Made by a program: the position numbers and the translations under genes
Shown here: piece after piece, positions 19,001-28,000 of the stretch
How positions within the stretch are numbered: the stretch's first letter is position 1
Layout of the letters: each line of letters begins with the position of its first letter
NCBI GenBank assembly: GCA_963781895.1
Contig: CAWAIM010000029.1
Location: forward strand, 1 to 64,000
From: Roseiarcus sp963781895
Lineage (GTDB): Bacteria > Pseudomonadota > Alphaproteobacteria > Rhizobiales > Beijerinckiaceae
Direction of reading: 5' to 3'
Length of the DNA stretch: 64,000 nt
The notes under the pieces: model-generated
The model's input: the letters and a program-made list of their open reading frames with translations, nothing else
What the model was told of the DNA's origin: nothing
The model's database searches: none

Positions 19001-19587
19001 CAGCGCTCACTGACGAAGATGGTTTCCCGTTCGGTCACGATGGCGTCCAGGCTCTGGTCATGCGCCTCATACGGCACCGCGGCGACTTCGCAAACCCCAA
19101 AGCCGACCCCGGCCGCATGAATCGTCTTGGTCGCGCGCAACCGAGCAAGGCTGCGGTCGTAATAGCCGGCGCCGTATCCGATCCGGTGGCCGCGGCGATC
19201 GAAACAGGCGAGCGGCACAAAGAGGAGATCGGGCTCTACCGCCTCGGCCGTCGAAAGAGGTTCGGGAATCGCCATTGGCCCCGCGCGGGTCGGCTCGCCG
19301 GACCGCCAGAGGCGGAACGTCAAGGGCGCAGCGCGGTCGACAATGACGGGAAGAGCGGTCGCAAAGCCGGCGGCGGCGAGCGCGGCAAGCAGCGCGAGCG
19401 TATCGGGTTCGTCGCTAAGCGGATAAAAGGCGGAAATCACGCGGGGCCGCCACCGATGCGCTAGGGCAAGCCCTTCCCGCGCAAGCCGCTCGGCGAAGTT
19501 CGTCCGCACCTCGGCAGAAACGCCCTTACGCCGCGCGAGGGCGTCGCGCCGCAGGACCGGTTTGGGATCGGCGTCAGTCGAGGTCAA
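19000..19587 (-). CDS. 5-formyltetrahydrofolate cyclo-ligase
   Basis: ATP-dependent conversion of 5-formyl-THF to 5,10-methenyl-THF. The 195-residue protein ends with the family core DLLFVPLACFDRRGHRIGYGAGYYDR, which binds ATP and folate, and has SAFYPLSDEPDT in the first half. The start is uncertain: TTG 19587 (TSTDADPKPVLRRDALARRK) gives the usual length and lies just after the 6S RNA. A longer ATG start would run through the 6S RNA and is rejected. Placement directly after 6S RNA is a classic conserved linkage. Confidence 0.88.
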   Translation of the reverse strand: MTSTDADPKPVLRRDALARRKGVSAEVRTNFAERLAREGLALAHRWRPRVISAFYPLSDEPDTLALLAALAAAGFATALPVIVDRAAPLTFRLWRSGEPTRAGPMAIPEPLSTAEAVEPDLLFVPLACFDRRGHRIGYGAGYYDRSLARLRATKTIHAAGVGFGVCEVAAVPYEAHDQSLDAIVTERETIFVSER

Positions 19588-19637
19588 TGCAAGTCGCCAA
19601 TCCGTCTCAGAAAGCGCGGAGCCGAGAAGGCCGTCGG

Positions 19638-19778
19638 ACGGTGATCCCGGGCGCCTACGTAAGTAGGTGGGCGCCGTGTGCCAAAGCCCACGGGCAAGGG
19701 CAGGGACAGCTCCCATAGGGATCGTACGGCCCCGAGGAATATTGTCCTGACGCGCCACCCAGCTCCGCCGATCCCATT
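19638..19778 (-). ncRNA. ssrS: 6S RNA (ends approximate)
   Basis: The minus strand just before the FCL gene contains blocks that I recognise from alphaproteobacterial 6S RNA: CCTCGGGGCC, GGGAGCTGTCCCTGCCCTTG, CCCGTGGGCTTTGGC and CGGCGCCCACCTAC, followed by a GTAGG/CCTAC hairpin and GGGATCACC. 6S RNA binds sigma-70 RNA polymerase by imitating an open promoter. Location upstream of the cyclo-ligase gene is its usual place in Proteobacteria. The two ends are estimated from pairing of GGGTG with CGCCC and may be off by ten or more bases. Confidence 0.78.
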
Positions 19779-19920
19779 TAGGCGCTCGCGAAGCAAATGG
19801 CTAGGGCCGGAAGCCAGGCAATTCCCTAACAGGAAGCGGACGTCCCTCTGTCGACCGCCGATAGAAGGCGGAAGGCGCCTAATAAGCAATTCGCGTGATG
19901 GTAGTTTCGCGGGTCGGCGC

Positions 19921-19962
19921 AAAAAAAAGCGGATCGGCTGGGAGGGGGCCCGCCGATCCGCT
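19921..19962 (-). terminator. Strong intrinsic terminator downstream of dac
   Basis: On the minus strand GCGGATCGGC pairs perfectly with GCCGATCCGC around a 13-base loop, directly followed by eight T. It ends transcripts coming from the dac side, 282 bases after the dac stop, and insulates the 6S RNA unit that follows. Confidence 0.9.
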
Positions 19963-20243
19963 AGCCGTCGTTGGATGCCTTCGGTCCGTCTTCGCGCTCG
20001 GGGGCTGGGGGGCAAGAAAACCGAGCGCCGCGAACCGATCCTACGCGGCAGAATTCTAGTATGGAAGAACGTTGCGGCGCCCTCTTGACCGTAAGCTGGC
20101 CAAACTGAGGCGAGTTGAACAAAAAAGTTTTACCAATGCAGCGAAATAAACCGAGGTGCGGGAAACCGCTCCGAGAACGCACGCCATAACGCCCGTCTAG
20201 GGCGAGCGAGCCGCGGGCGTGTCGATTGGCGCGAACTTCTCAC
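19963..20243 (-). other. Spacer between dac stop and terminator
   Basis: About 280 bases with a locally AT-rich patch at 20110-20150. It is either a long 3' untranslated region of dac or holds a small RNA ending at the strong terminator. A 73-codon reading frame ends at 19961, inside the terminator stem, but shows no recognisable protein features and is not called. Confidence 0.4.
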
Positions 20244-21615
20244 TCAGTCGGCTGCGGCGCCACGCTTATCCGTCTTTGTGCTCTTAGCCTTCACCGCCGT
20301 CGCCAGGGTCTTCTTTGGCCCCCTGCTCTGCGCCACGTGGCGTCGAACTGGCTTCCGCTCGCCCAGCGCCGATGGCGGCGTGCGCACGGCGCCTTGCAAA
20401 ACGGCCGGCGCGCTCGCCGCCTCGCCGTCCGCAGCCGCGTCTCCGAGCGTTGTCGGTTTTTCGCTCGAGTAGGCCTTCGCGTCGCTCGGCAGCGCGGCGG
20501 TCGCGGCGCCCGGCAGGCGGGCGCCGAGAACCGGGACCCTTCCAACCGGCCACCGGACCGACGAAGACCGGCACCGGATTGAAAACCGGGCGCTCGTCTG
20601 AGATTTGCGTATGCGCTGGCCCGCCGAGCGCCGCGAACGGGTTGAGGGCGAAGCCCCGGCCAACAGAGGCCGTTTGAGCCGACCCGGCCAGGTTCTCCTC
20701 TTCGGCCGCGGCGATTGCAGCGGCGTTGCGGCGCAAGCAGACGTCGGCGCGCATGTTGGGGGCCACGCCGGAGCCGGAAGACGGCAGCGACTCCAATGTC
20801 CCGTTGCCGCCGCCCATCGCAAAGCCGCGATCGAACAGGTTGGCCGCCTCGAGGGTGCGCACTTTCGCGGTCGGCGATCCGAGAACCACCACGATCAGCC
20901 GCCGCCCGAGGCGATTCGCGGTCGCCACCACGTTGAAGCCCGCGGGACAGGTGAAGCCGGTCTTCATGCCGTCGGCGCCGGGATACCGGCCCAGCAGGCC
21001 GTTGTGGTTTCGAATGATCTGATTGCCGAGCTGCAGCGCCCCTATCCCGAAAAGATCGGCGTGCTCGGGGAACTCGCGCAAGAGCGCGCGGGCGATCATC
21101 GCCATGTCGCGCGCGGAGGACACGTGGTTGGGGTCGTGCAGGCCGTTCGGATTGACGAAATGCAATTCATGCAAGCCGAGGCGCCCAGCCGCGGCGTTCA
21201 TGTCGCTGGCGAAGGCTTCCACCGACCCTGAAACGCCTTCTGCGACCATCACCGCGACGTCATTGGGCGACTTGACCATCAGCATTTTGAGCGCGTTGTC
21301 GAGCGTCACTTCCGTGCCGGGGCGAAACCCCATCTTGGACGGCGGCATTCTCGCGGCGCGCGCCGACATGACCAGCGGCGTATCGAGCGTCAGCTTGCCA
21401 GTTCGCACGGCGTCGAGGGCGACATAGACGGTCATCAGCTTGGTGAGCGAGGCGGGGTACCAGACGGCGGTCGCTTCGTTCTGGAGCAGCACCTGCCCGC
21501 TGTCGGCGTCAGCGACAAGGTAGGGCGTCGCCAGCGCCGGACTCGTTCCGATCGCGACCACCGCCACAAGAGCGGACACGACGCGCTGGCAGAGTGACCA
21601 AACGCCAAAAGGCAT
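20244..21615 (-). CDS. D-alanyl-D-alanine carboxypeptidase, PBP5/DacF type (one frameshift)
   Basis: Periplasmic enzyme trimming peptidoglycan pentapeptides. After a signal peptide (about residues 1-29, ending ALA) come the serine-peptidase motifs: Ser56-x-x-Lys59 (SLTK), Ser116-Pro-Asn118 and Lys218-Thr-Gly220. The C-terminal part is low-complexity, Ala- and Lys-rich (GPKKTLATAVKAKSTKTDKR). The frame breaks at a CCC run (20537-20539); removing one base joins PVAGWK to VPVLGARLPGAATAALPSDAKAYS. The catalytic domain lies before the break. ATG 21615 follows GAGGA. Corrected length is 456 residues. Confidence 0.9.
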
Positions 21616-21820
21616 AGTTCCTCTCCTCGACGCCCCGACCGCAGGCACTCCTAGAGGAGAACGTCGACAAGCTCAAGCCGCCGCGCAAGTCCGGGGCCGC
21701 GATCTGATTGCGATGGCGACAATGCGGCCCAGGTTCCACAATGGCCGGCCGGCGTGCTAGCCTTTGCGCGGTTGGACCCGGAAAGGGCGAAACTAAAGGC
21801 GGCTTGCAAAGAGGAAGCGC

Positions 21821-22960
21821 ATGCGACGACGCGACGTCCTCGGACTTCTTGCCGGCGCTGCTTTGCCATGGCCCAATCCCGCACGGGCGACTCAGGCTCT
21901 GCTCGACGAAACGGTCGGCTTTGCCGGAGAAATCCTGTTTCTCGCGGTCAAAGCGCCCGCGCTCATTTTCGGCGCGGTCCGGAACGGCCAGATCTCGATC
22001 CAGGGGTTCGGCCGCAGCGCGGGAGCGTCGAGCGAACCGCCAACCGCGGATACGCTGCTGAGAATCGGGTCGATCACCAAGGCGTTCACCGGACAGGTCC
22101 TGGCGAGCCTTGCCGCCGACGGCGTGGTCGGCCTGGCCGACCCCCTGACCAAGTACGCTCCCGAGTTCGTCGCGCCTCTGTCGGAGGGCGGGCGGCCGAT
22201 CAGGCTGATCGACCTCGCCACCCATTCGGCCGGGCTGCCGCGCGAGGCCCCGCATGAGCCAGGGCCGCCGGACAATCCCTTCGTCAACATCACGCGCGAG
22301 GCTTTCGCCGGCTGGCTCAAGACCAATCCGCTGCTGTTCACACCCGGGACGTCGGTCCTCTACTCCAACTTCGGCTTCGATCTGCTCGCCGCCGCGCTCG
22401 CCGCGGCGGCGAGCCAATCGTATCCGGAACTTCTCAATTCCCGCGTGATCCGGCCGCTCGGGCTCGCGGACACGACCTTCAATCCCTCCGCCGACCAGGC
22501 GCAGCGCATCATGCCAGGGCACGATTTCAACGGTAAGGCGCTGCCGAATGCGGCGACCGCTCCCGCCATTGTCGGCTCCGGCGGCCTCTACTCGACCGCG
22601 CGCGATCTCCTCAAATGGCTGCAATGGCACCTCGATCGTTTCTCGAACGAGCGCGCGGCCGAGCGGCTCATCGATCACGCCGCCTACCTTTGGCGCGACG
22701 GCTTGGACGCCGTCTACGGGATGGACGAATCCGGGCATATGGATGCGATGGGCCTCGGCTGGGTCATCATGGAGCCGAAGGACGACCGCCCTCTCATCCT
22801 GCAGAAGGCGGGAGGGCTGCAGGGCTGCTTTTCCTACGTCGCGTTCGCGCCGGCGCGCGCCATCGGGGTATTCGCGGCCATCAACGCGTTCGATTTCGGC
22901 GCCGCGTCGGCCATGACGAAGGCCGCGAACCATCTCCTGGCCGAGCTTGCGCCGCGATAG
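21821..22960 (+). CDS. AmpH-like serine hydrolase (beta-lactamase class C fold)
   Basis: Serine hydrolase of 379 residues with the class C beta-lactamase/DD-peptidase fold. A signal sequence with RRR at the start (MRRRDVLGLLAGAALPW, cut after ARA) could be Tat-type. The nucleophile motif is Ser84-x-x-Lys87 (SITK) and the second is Tyr181-Ser-Asn183. GSGGLYSTARDLLKWLQWHL is shared with AmpH and EstB-type enzymes. Role is probably cell-wall peptide turnover or esterase activity; true beta-lactamase function cannot be inferred. It stands alone, divergent from dac. Confidence 0.82.
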   Translation: MRRRDVLGLLAGAALPWPNPARATQALLDETVGFAGEILFLAVKAPALIFGAVRNGQISIQGFGRSAGASSEPPTADTLLRIGSITKAFTGQVLASLAADGVVGLADPLTKYAPEFVAPLSEGGRPIRLIDLATHSAGLPREAPHEPGPPDNPFVNITREAFAGWLKTNPLLFTPGTSVLYSNFGFDLLAAALAAAASQSYPELLNSRVIRPLGLADTTFNPSADQAQRIMPGHDFNGKALPNAATAPAIVGSGGLYSTARDLLKWLQWHLDRFSNERAAERLIDHAAYLWRDGLDAVYGMDESGHMDAMGLGWVIMEPKDDRPLILQKAGGLQGCFSYVAFAPARAIGVFAAINAFDFGAASAMTKAANHLLAELAPR

Positions 22961-23072
22961 GATCCGTCGGGAGTCGGGGGATCGCGAGCAGCCTCCGGGG
23001 CGCCGAAAGACGAGCTGCAAAGGACCGGGGCGAGGCGGCGGTCCAAGGCTGGCGGTCGCCGGGCCGCGCCGT

Positions 23073-23678
23073 TCAGAGGATATGGAACCGCTGGCGCTTC
23101 GGCGGCTCCGCCAGGGCGTCCGGAGGGAACGGTCCGGCGAGAAGGTCGCCGCACCGCGCCGCGAGGCCGACCAGCGCGGCCTCCGTCGCGCCGGCGGCAA
23201 GCGGCCCGAGCGCCGCGTCGACGGCGTCCTGCCATTGGTCGTGAGTGACGAGCCGCGCCGCCTCCTCGGCCGGGACAATGCGGATGTAATGCTCGGCCAG
23301 CGAGACATAGACGAGCACGCCGCATTGCGAGCGGTCGAGTCCGCGCGCGACGAATTGCGCCAGCGCGGCGCTGTGGGCGGCGGAGCGTTGGACGCGCTTC
23401 GGCGTCAGCGCCCGCCTGACCGGGGGCAGCGAACCCAGCACCCCCGCGAGGATGGCGACAAGCAGTTGCGCGATGTAGATGCGGTGCGCGGAAAGCTCAG
23501 TGAACACGAGCAACGGCAAGGGCGCGGCGAGGGCGATGACGCAGGCGCCGAGCAGGAATTCGGCGTCGCGGGAGGGAGAGGCGCTCGCCAGCACGCAGAT
23601 GACCGGCGCGCGCGTCTTGAGTTGCGTTGCATCGAAGGCGGCCTCGACGCGCGCGCTCTCCGCCGGATCGAACAGCAT
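23073..23678 (-). CDS. TPM-domain membrane protein
   Basis: Protein of 201 residues. Two close hydrophobic segments (about 41-60, LLGACVIALAAPLPLLVF, and 66-88, IYIAQLLVAILAGVLG) are followed by a TPM-type region with GVLVYVSLAEHYIRIVPAEEAA, a conserved block of this family. It starts at an ATG overlapping the stop of the preceding TPM gene (TGATG). lemA-TPM-TPM triplets are frequent in Proteobacteria; their exact job at the membrane is unknown. Confidence 0.8.
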   Translation of the reverse strand: MLFDPAESARVEAAFDATQLKTRAPVICVLASASPSRDAEFLLGACVIALAAPLPLLVFTELSAHRIYIAQLLVAILAGVLGSLPPVRRALTPKRVQRSAAHSAALAQFVARGLDRSQCGVLVYVSLAEHYIRIVPAEEAARLVTHDQWQDAVDAALGPLAAGATEAALVGLAARCGDLLAGPFPPDALAEPPKRQRFHIL

Positions 23679-24439
23679 CACCAGCCTCCCGAGGCGCCGC
23701 CGCCGCCCGAGGAGCCGCCGCCTCCCGAAAATCCGCCCCCTCCCCCGGAAAAGCCGCCGCCGCCGCCGAAGCCGCCGCGAAATCCGCCCCCCATCCCCAT
23801 CGGAATGAAGACGACATTGCCGCCGCCGCGCCGGCCAACGCGCGACAGCACGAACATGATGAACAGAAAAATGAGGAACGGCGCGATGGCGTCGAGCAAC
23901 GACGCCTGATGCTCGGCGCGCGTGTCGGCCGGCTTGGGCTTCCATTCGGCCGAGTCGGTCGTCAGGGCGGTGACGATGTCGTCGACGCCGCGGGTGACGC
24001 CGCCGTCGAAATCGCCGACCTTGAACCGCGGCGCGATCGCGTTGGCGATGATGACGCTCGAAACCGCGTCGGTCAGCGTGCCCTCGAGACCGTAGCCGAC
24101 CTCGACGCGGATGCGATGCTCCTTCGGCGCGATGAGCAGGAGAACGCCGTTGTTCTTCTTGGCCTCGCCCAGCTTCCAGGCGCGGAACAGCGCATTGGCG
24201 TAGGGCTCGATCTCCTCGCCGCCGAGCGAGGGGACGGTCGCGACCACCAGCTGAATGCCGGATTTCCGCTCGAGATCGGCAAGCTTGCGTTCGAGGTCCG
24301 CGGCCGTGAGCGGGGACAGGATCCTCGCCTCGTCGACCACCCGCCCGGTGAGCGGGGGGAAATTCGCCGCCGCCAACGCCGCGGCGAGACTGAGCGCGGC
24401 GACCACGAAGACGAGCGCGCGCAGCCAGATCGCATGCAT
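23678..24439 (-). CDS. YgcG-like TPM-domain protein with Gly-rich tail
   Basis: Exported membrane protein of 253 residues. A signal peptide (1-26) is followed by a TPM domain (about 28-150) containing GRVVDEARILSP, NNGVLLLIAPKEHRIRVEVGYGLEG and ANAIAPRF. A single membrane span lies near 187-203 (FLIFLFIMFVLSRVG), then a glycine-rich tail of about 45 residues made of GGGFSGGGG-like units ending GGW. This layout is that of YgcG and the plant TLP18.3 relatives, some of which show phosphatase activity. It lies 19 bases after lemA and overlaps the next TPM gene. Confidence 0.88.
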   Translation of the reverse strand: MHAIWLRALVFVVAALSLAAALAAANFPPLTGRVVDEARILSPLTAADLERKLADLERKSGIQLVVATVPSLGGEEIEPYANALFRAWKLGEAKKNNGVLLLIAPKEHRIRVEVGYGLEGTLTDAVSSVIIANAIAPRFKVGDFDGGVTRGVDDIVTALTTDSAEWKPKPADTRAEHQASLLDAIAPFLIFLFIMFVLSRVGRRGGGNVVFIPMGMGGGFRGGFGGGGGFSGGGGGFSGGGGSSGGGGASGGW

Positions 24440-24458
24440 CCGGGCGCTTCCTCGCGGG

Positions 24459-25059
24459 CTAGAACTTCACTTTCGGCGCGGTCTGCGCTTCGGAATCGGC
24501 GGTGAAGGCGACCATCGGCTTGTTGCCGCGGAACACGGTCGAAGCCCACAGGACGCTCGGGAACGTCCTCAGCGTGGTGTTGTAGTCCTGCACCGCGGCG
24601 ATGTAGTCGCGGCGGGCGACGGCGATCCGGTTTTCCGTCCCCTCGAGCTGGGATTGCAGGGCGAGGAAGTTCTGGTTGGATTTGAGGTCGGGGTAGTTCT
24701 CGCTGACCGCCAGCAGACGGCCGAGCGCGCCGGACAGCGCGTTTTGCGCGTCCTGGATCTGTTTGATCTTGGCCGGATCGGTCAGGTCGTTGGCGTCGAC
24801 ATGGATCGAGGTCGCCTTGGCCCGCGCCTCGGTGACGGCGGTCAAAACGTCCTTTTCCTGCTTGGCGTAGCCCTGGACGGTGGCGACCAGATTGGGAACC
24901 AGATCGGCGCGGCGCTGATACTGGTTCTGGACCTCGGCCCAGGCCGCCTTGGCGGCCTCTTCCTTGGTCGGGATGGTGTTGTAGCCGCAGGCGGACGCCG
25001 TGACCGCGATCAGGCGCGAGAACGACGATCGAGCGCAATCGAGCAAGCAATCCGGCCAC
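24459..25059 (-). CDS. LemA family lipoprotein (one frameshift)
   Basis: LemA-family envelope protein, rich in helices, with CGYNTIPTKEEAAKAAWAEV and NQYQRRADLVPNLVATVQGYA. The signal region is interrupted: from GTG 25059 the frame gives MAGLLARLRSIVVLA, and deleting one base near 25013-25014 continues LIAVTASACGYNT, creating a normal lipobox with Cys as lipidation site. Length 3n+1 fits one inserted base, giving 199 residues. The GTG follows GGGGGA with suitable spacing. First gene of lemA-TPM-TPM. Function of the family is unclear. Confidence 0.87.
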
Positions 25060-25176
25060 CGCGCATCCCCCAAAGCCAGGCGCGCGCCAAAGCCCGCGTC
25101 CATCATGCTGATGATACAGGCCGGGTCTGCTCTCGCCAAGGGCGGCGCGGCGGAAACGCAAGGGGGCGGCGCGCTC

Positions 25177-25215
25177 GCGGTCCGGCTCGATCGTCGGACC
25201 GCGCGGTTTTGTCAA
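25177..25215 (-). promoter_or_regulatory. lemA promoter region with inverted repeat
   Basis: On the minus strand a perfect TTGACA (25215-25210) lies 150 bases before lemA, but the -10 at 17 bases is weak (GATCGA). An 8-base inverted repeat GCGGTCCG/CGGACCGC (25177-25184 and 25195-25202) overlaps the expected -10 and start site, as an operator might. Inferred from pattern only. Confidence 0.3.
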
Positions 25216-25793
25216 CGCGCCAATGAATTCAGCCGGTTAACGGGGCAAATTCGCGGGCGCGCAACGCACAAGACAAAATGCTGCGTTAAGCAGCCAATCG
25301 CGAGCGGCCGACGCTCGGGCGGGATGGTCTCGGCTGTTGGCTGCTGCGTGCTGAGAGAATCGGGTGGGAATGAGGGGGAGTGGCCTCCGGGAAATTCTAC
25401 TTATAATTCAATGGCTTGAATAACACTAAAATGACGGGCGTCGCATCGTCGGCTGCGACGCCGTGCCTCGTAACATATTGATTATGAAGAAGTTTTAGCA
25501 GGAGCGAACAGTTTTGAGATCGCCGAAATAATTTGACGGTATTTCTAACGGTCGCTTTTGAGACGCACACCTGCCGAAACGAAAAGACCGTCAGACCGGA
25601 CGAATAGCGGTGACGATCTTTCCTGACTGGCGAGTTCTAAAAAGCGCACTGGAAGAGGTAAATTTTAGCCTGTTCGGTGCAGTTTTTATGACTGAAAGGG
25701 CGTTCGCCGAGCTCGTTGCCGCAATAGAGTCGCGCTCGGTTCAGCTCTTGAAATGGCCGGGCATTGGCCGTACATTGCCGCGGGAGAATTGCC
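25216..25793. other. AT-richer spacer before the toxin-antitoxin pair
   Basis: About 580 bases with clearly lower GC than the flanks, above all 25390-25700. The only structure seen is a 9-base inverted repeat GGCGTCGCA/TGCGACGCC at 25437-25462. A 79-codon frame from 25610 has no recognisable features and is not called. The composition suggests acquired DNA. Confidence 0.5.
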
Positions 25794-26096
25794 ATGGCAA
25801 ACGTAGCCTCGAAATCGGCCCGCGGCCGCGCCCGCGCGCAGCGTCTTGAGACGCGGGTGACGGCGGAGCAGAAGACACTTATCGAACATGCCGCCGCCCT
25901 CCAGGGACGGACGGTCACAGACTTCGTGCTCACCAGCGTCCAGGATGCTGAGCGGCGAGCCATTGAGGAGCACCAGCAGATCGAACTGTCGGTGCGCGAC
26001 AGTCAGGCGTTTGTCGATGCACTGCTGAATCCGAAGCCCGTCAACGACCGCCTGCGCGACACGGTGCGCCGGTATCGCGAAGCCACCGGCGTGTAG
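25794..26096 (+). CDS. DUF1778 antitoxin (ribbon-helix-helix)
   Basis: Antitoxin of 100 residues. The N-terminal part RLETRVTAEQKTLIEHAAALQGRTVTDFVLTSVQDAERR is a DUF1778/TacA-type ribbon-helix-helix domain that would bind its own promoter; the C-terminal half (DSQAFVDALLNPKPVNDRLRDTVRRYRE) is the segment that wraps the toxin in related systems. ATG 25794 follows GGGAGAA. The GNAT toxin gene starts three bases after its stop, the usual order for this class. Confidence 0.88.
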   Translation: MANVASKSARGRARAQRLETRVTAEQKTLIEHAAALQGRTVTDFVLTSVQDAERRAIEEHQQIELSVRDSQAFVDALLNPKPVNDRLRDTVRRYREATGV

Positions 26097-26099
26097 CCG

Positions 26100-26615
26100 G
26101 TGCCAGGCGCTCGTGAGGGATCGCTTCGGGTCGAGGCCATTGGTCCGCACCACGATCGCAACTCGTTCGCCAGAGGCGTCGAACCGCTCGATCGATATTT
26201 CCGAAGCCATGCCGGACAGGACGCCCGCAAGAACATGGCGGCGCCGTTCGTGCTTGTGCTGCCAGACGGCGCGATCGGCGGCTACTACACGCTTTCAGCG
26301 ACGGGCGTGAAACTCTCCGAGTTTCCAGTCGAAATCACGCGCAAACTTCCCAGGTATCCGCTCGTTCCAGCGACGCTCTTAGGCCGTCTCGCTGTCGACC
26401 AAACCTATCAAGGACGAGGCTACGGCCGCTTCCTGCTTGCCGACGCTCTGTTTCGCGCAGTCCGCAGCGAGATCGCATCGTTCGCCATTATCGTCGACGC
26501 AAAGGACGAGGCAGCGCTCCGCTTCTATGAGCGCGAGAGCTTCTTGCCTCTTCCGGAGCAACCGCGCAAGTTGTTCCGGCCGATGGCGGATTTGGCGAAG
26601 TTGTTTAGGACGTAA
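26100..26615 (+). CDS. GNAT-family toxin (TacT/AtaT-like acetyltransferase)
   Basis: Acetyltransferase of 171 residues. The acetyl-CoA binding motif is QTYQGRGYGRFLLADAL (about 101-117). Strong family features are NSFARGVEPLDRYFRSHAGQDARKN near the N-terminus, YYTLSA and the C-terminal FYERESFLPLP. Toxins of this group acetylate the amino group of charged tRNAs and stop translation; pairing with a DUF1778 antitoxin supports that assignment. The GTG at 26100 is the likely start; its neighbour ends at 26096. Confidence 0.88.
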   Translation: MPGAREGSLRVEAIGPHHDRNSFARGVEPLDRYFRSHAGQDARKNMAAPFVLVLPDGAIGGYYTLSATGVKLSEFPVEITRKLPRYPLVPATLLGRLAVDQTYQGRGYGRFLLADALFRAVRSEIASFAIIVDAKDEAALRFYERESFLPLPEQPRKLFRPMADLAKLFRT

Positions 26616-26905
26616 AGAACGTCGGGGCTTGAGCCTCAAAGTGGGTGGATTACGGATGGCTGGTCCAATGTCACCGATCCATGCCTTCGGTCTCTTCTAG
26701 AAAGTTGACGAAATCAATTGGCTTCCCGGAACGGGGAAGAAGGGAATGATTCAGGGCTTCCGAGGGTATCCCGCGGCGTCCCAAATTGATTTTGGCGCAT
26801 ATCTCACTAAAGCGCTCGCTCGACTTGTATCCTTACGCTTTCGCGCCGCCCGTCGCGCCGTCACCCTGAAGGGGCGGACGACACGGGGCGTCTCGAAGCC
26901 CTGCC
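26616..26905. other. Spacer between toxin and PhoR-like gene
   Basis: About 290 bases, mixed GC. No gene, RNA or clear terminator recognised. Confidence 0.5.
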
Positions 26906-27988
26906 CTATTTCTCTTTCGGGTGAAGCGGAACGCTTGCGACAAAGCTCGATCCCTGGTTGACGCGGCTGGAGATCGTCAGCCTCCCGCGATGACGGGTCA
27001 GGATATGCTTGACGATGGCGAGTCCGAGCCCGGTGCCGTTCTTGGCGCGGCTCTGCCCGGCGTCGACGCGATAAAACCGCTCGGTCAGGCGAGGCAGATG
27101 CTCCGGCGCAATGCCGTAGCCGTAGTCGCGCACTCTGAGGCTGGCTTCCTTTTCCATCGCCGCGACTGCGACATCGACCATGCGGACGCCCTCGACGTCG
27201 GCGCGCACCCCGTACTTGATTGCGTTCTCGATCAGGTTTTCCGCGACGCGGAGGAGTTCGTCCTTATCGCCTATGACCAGAACGGGCTGCGTCGCCTCGA
27301 CGCGAATCTCGACGCCAAGATCCGTGGCCATCGGGGTCAACGAATTGACGACGCTACGCGTTGTCAGGGCTAGATCGACGACTGTTTCGGGCCGCACGTG
27401 TTGCTTCTGTTCGATGCGCGACAGCGACAGCAGATCTTCGATGAGCCGCGCCATTCTCCGACCTTGTTCGCGCATGATCTCCAGAAAGCGATCGCGCGCC
27501 ATCGCGTCGTCGCGCGCTGAGCCTTGCAGGGTCTCGATAAAGCCGAGCAGGGAGGCGAGCGGCGTGCGCAACTCGTGGCTGGCGTTGGCGATAAAATCAA
27601 CGCGCATCCGCTCGACTCTCCGCACTTCCGTGAGATCGCGCAGAGTCAGAAGCGCCGCCACGACCTCTCCGTCCGAAGTGGCGAGCGGAGCGACGCATAC
27701 GTCGAACAGCCGCTCCACCGGCACGCGCTCGCTCCACTGCACGGTCTCAGCGTCGCCGCTGGCCATCACCCGTCGATGCGCGTCGACGACGTCGGGCGCG
27801 CGCAGGGCCAACACGAGGGGATCGCCGACCTTGAGCCCGGACAGGAGCTCCAACGCCAGCCTGTTGGCCGCCGCCACGCGTCCGTCCGGCCCGACGATCA
27901 ACGCCGGCTCCGGCATCGCGCCGACAAGCTGAGCCGCGAAAGGGGATCGGATGAGGTCCGCGAGTCCGAGGGCCTGAGCGTCGCTCAT
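26906..27988 (-). CDS. PhoR-like sensor histidine kinase without membrane spans
   Basis: Histidine kinase of 360 residues. An N-terminal PAS-like domain (about 22-115, PEPALIVGPDGRVAAANRLALELL) is followed by the HisKA domain with His138 (FIANASHELRTPLASLLGFIE), the N box ENLIENAIKYG, G1 VRDYGYGIAPEHL, F box LTERFYRVDAG and G2 GTGLGLAIVKHI. Sequence type is that of PhoR, the phosphate-limitation kinase, but no hydrophobic N-terminal segment is present and no phoB or pst genes are adjacent, so the signal is open. It begins 12 bases after the membrane-protein gene and may be co-transcribed with it. Confidence 0.85.
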   Translation of the reverse strand: MSDAQALGLADLIRSPFAAQLVGAMPEPALIVGPDGRVAAANRLALELLSGLKVGDPLVLALRAPDVVDAHRRVMASGDAETVQWSERVPVERLFDVCVAPLATSDGEVVAALLTLRDLTEVRRVERMRVDFIANASHELRTPLASLLGFIETLQGSARDDAMARDRFLEIMREQGRRMARLIEDLLSLSRIEQKQHVRPETVVDLALTTRSVVNSLTPMATDLGVEIRVEATQPVLVIGDKDELLRVAENLIENAIKYGVRADVEGVRMVDVAVAAMEKEASLRVRDYGYGIAPEHLPRLTERFYRVDAGQSRAKNGTGLGLAIVKHILTRHRGRLTISSRVNQGSSFVASVPLHPKEK

Positions 27989-28000
27989 TTGAAGCCTCGC

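Noticed and set aside
19961..20182. A 73-codon minus frame between dac and the terminator
   Set aside because: Stops inside the terminator stem and shows no conserved features; better explained as UTR or small RNA.
23678..23820. Glycine-rich repeats as a separate gene or mobile repeat
   Set aside because: They are the in-frame C-terminal tail of the YgcG-like protein.
25610..25849. A 79-codon frame before the antitoxin
   Set aside because: Overlaps the antitoxin start in another frame and has no good ribosome site or family match.
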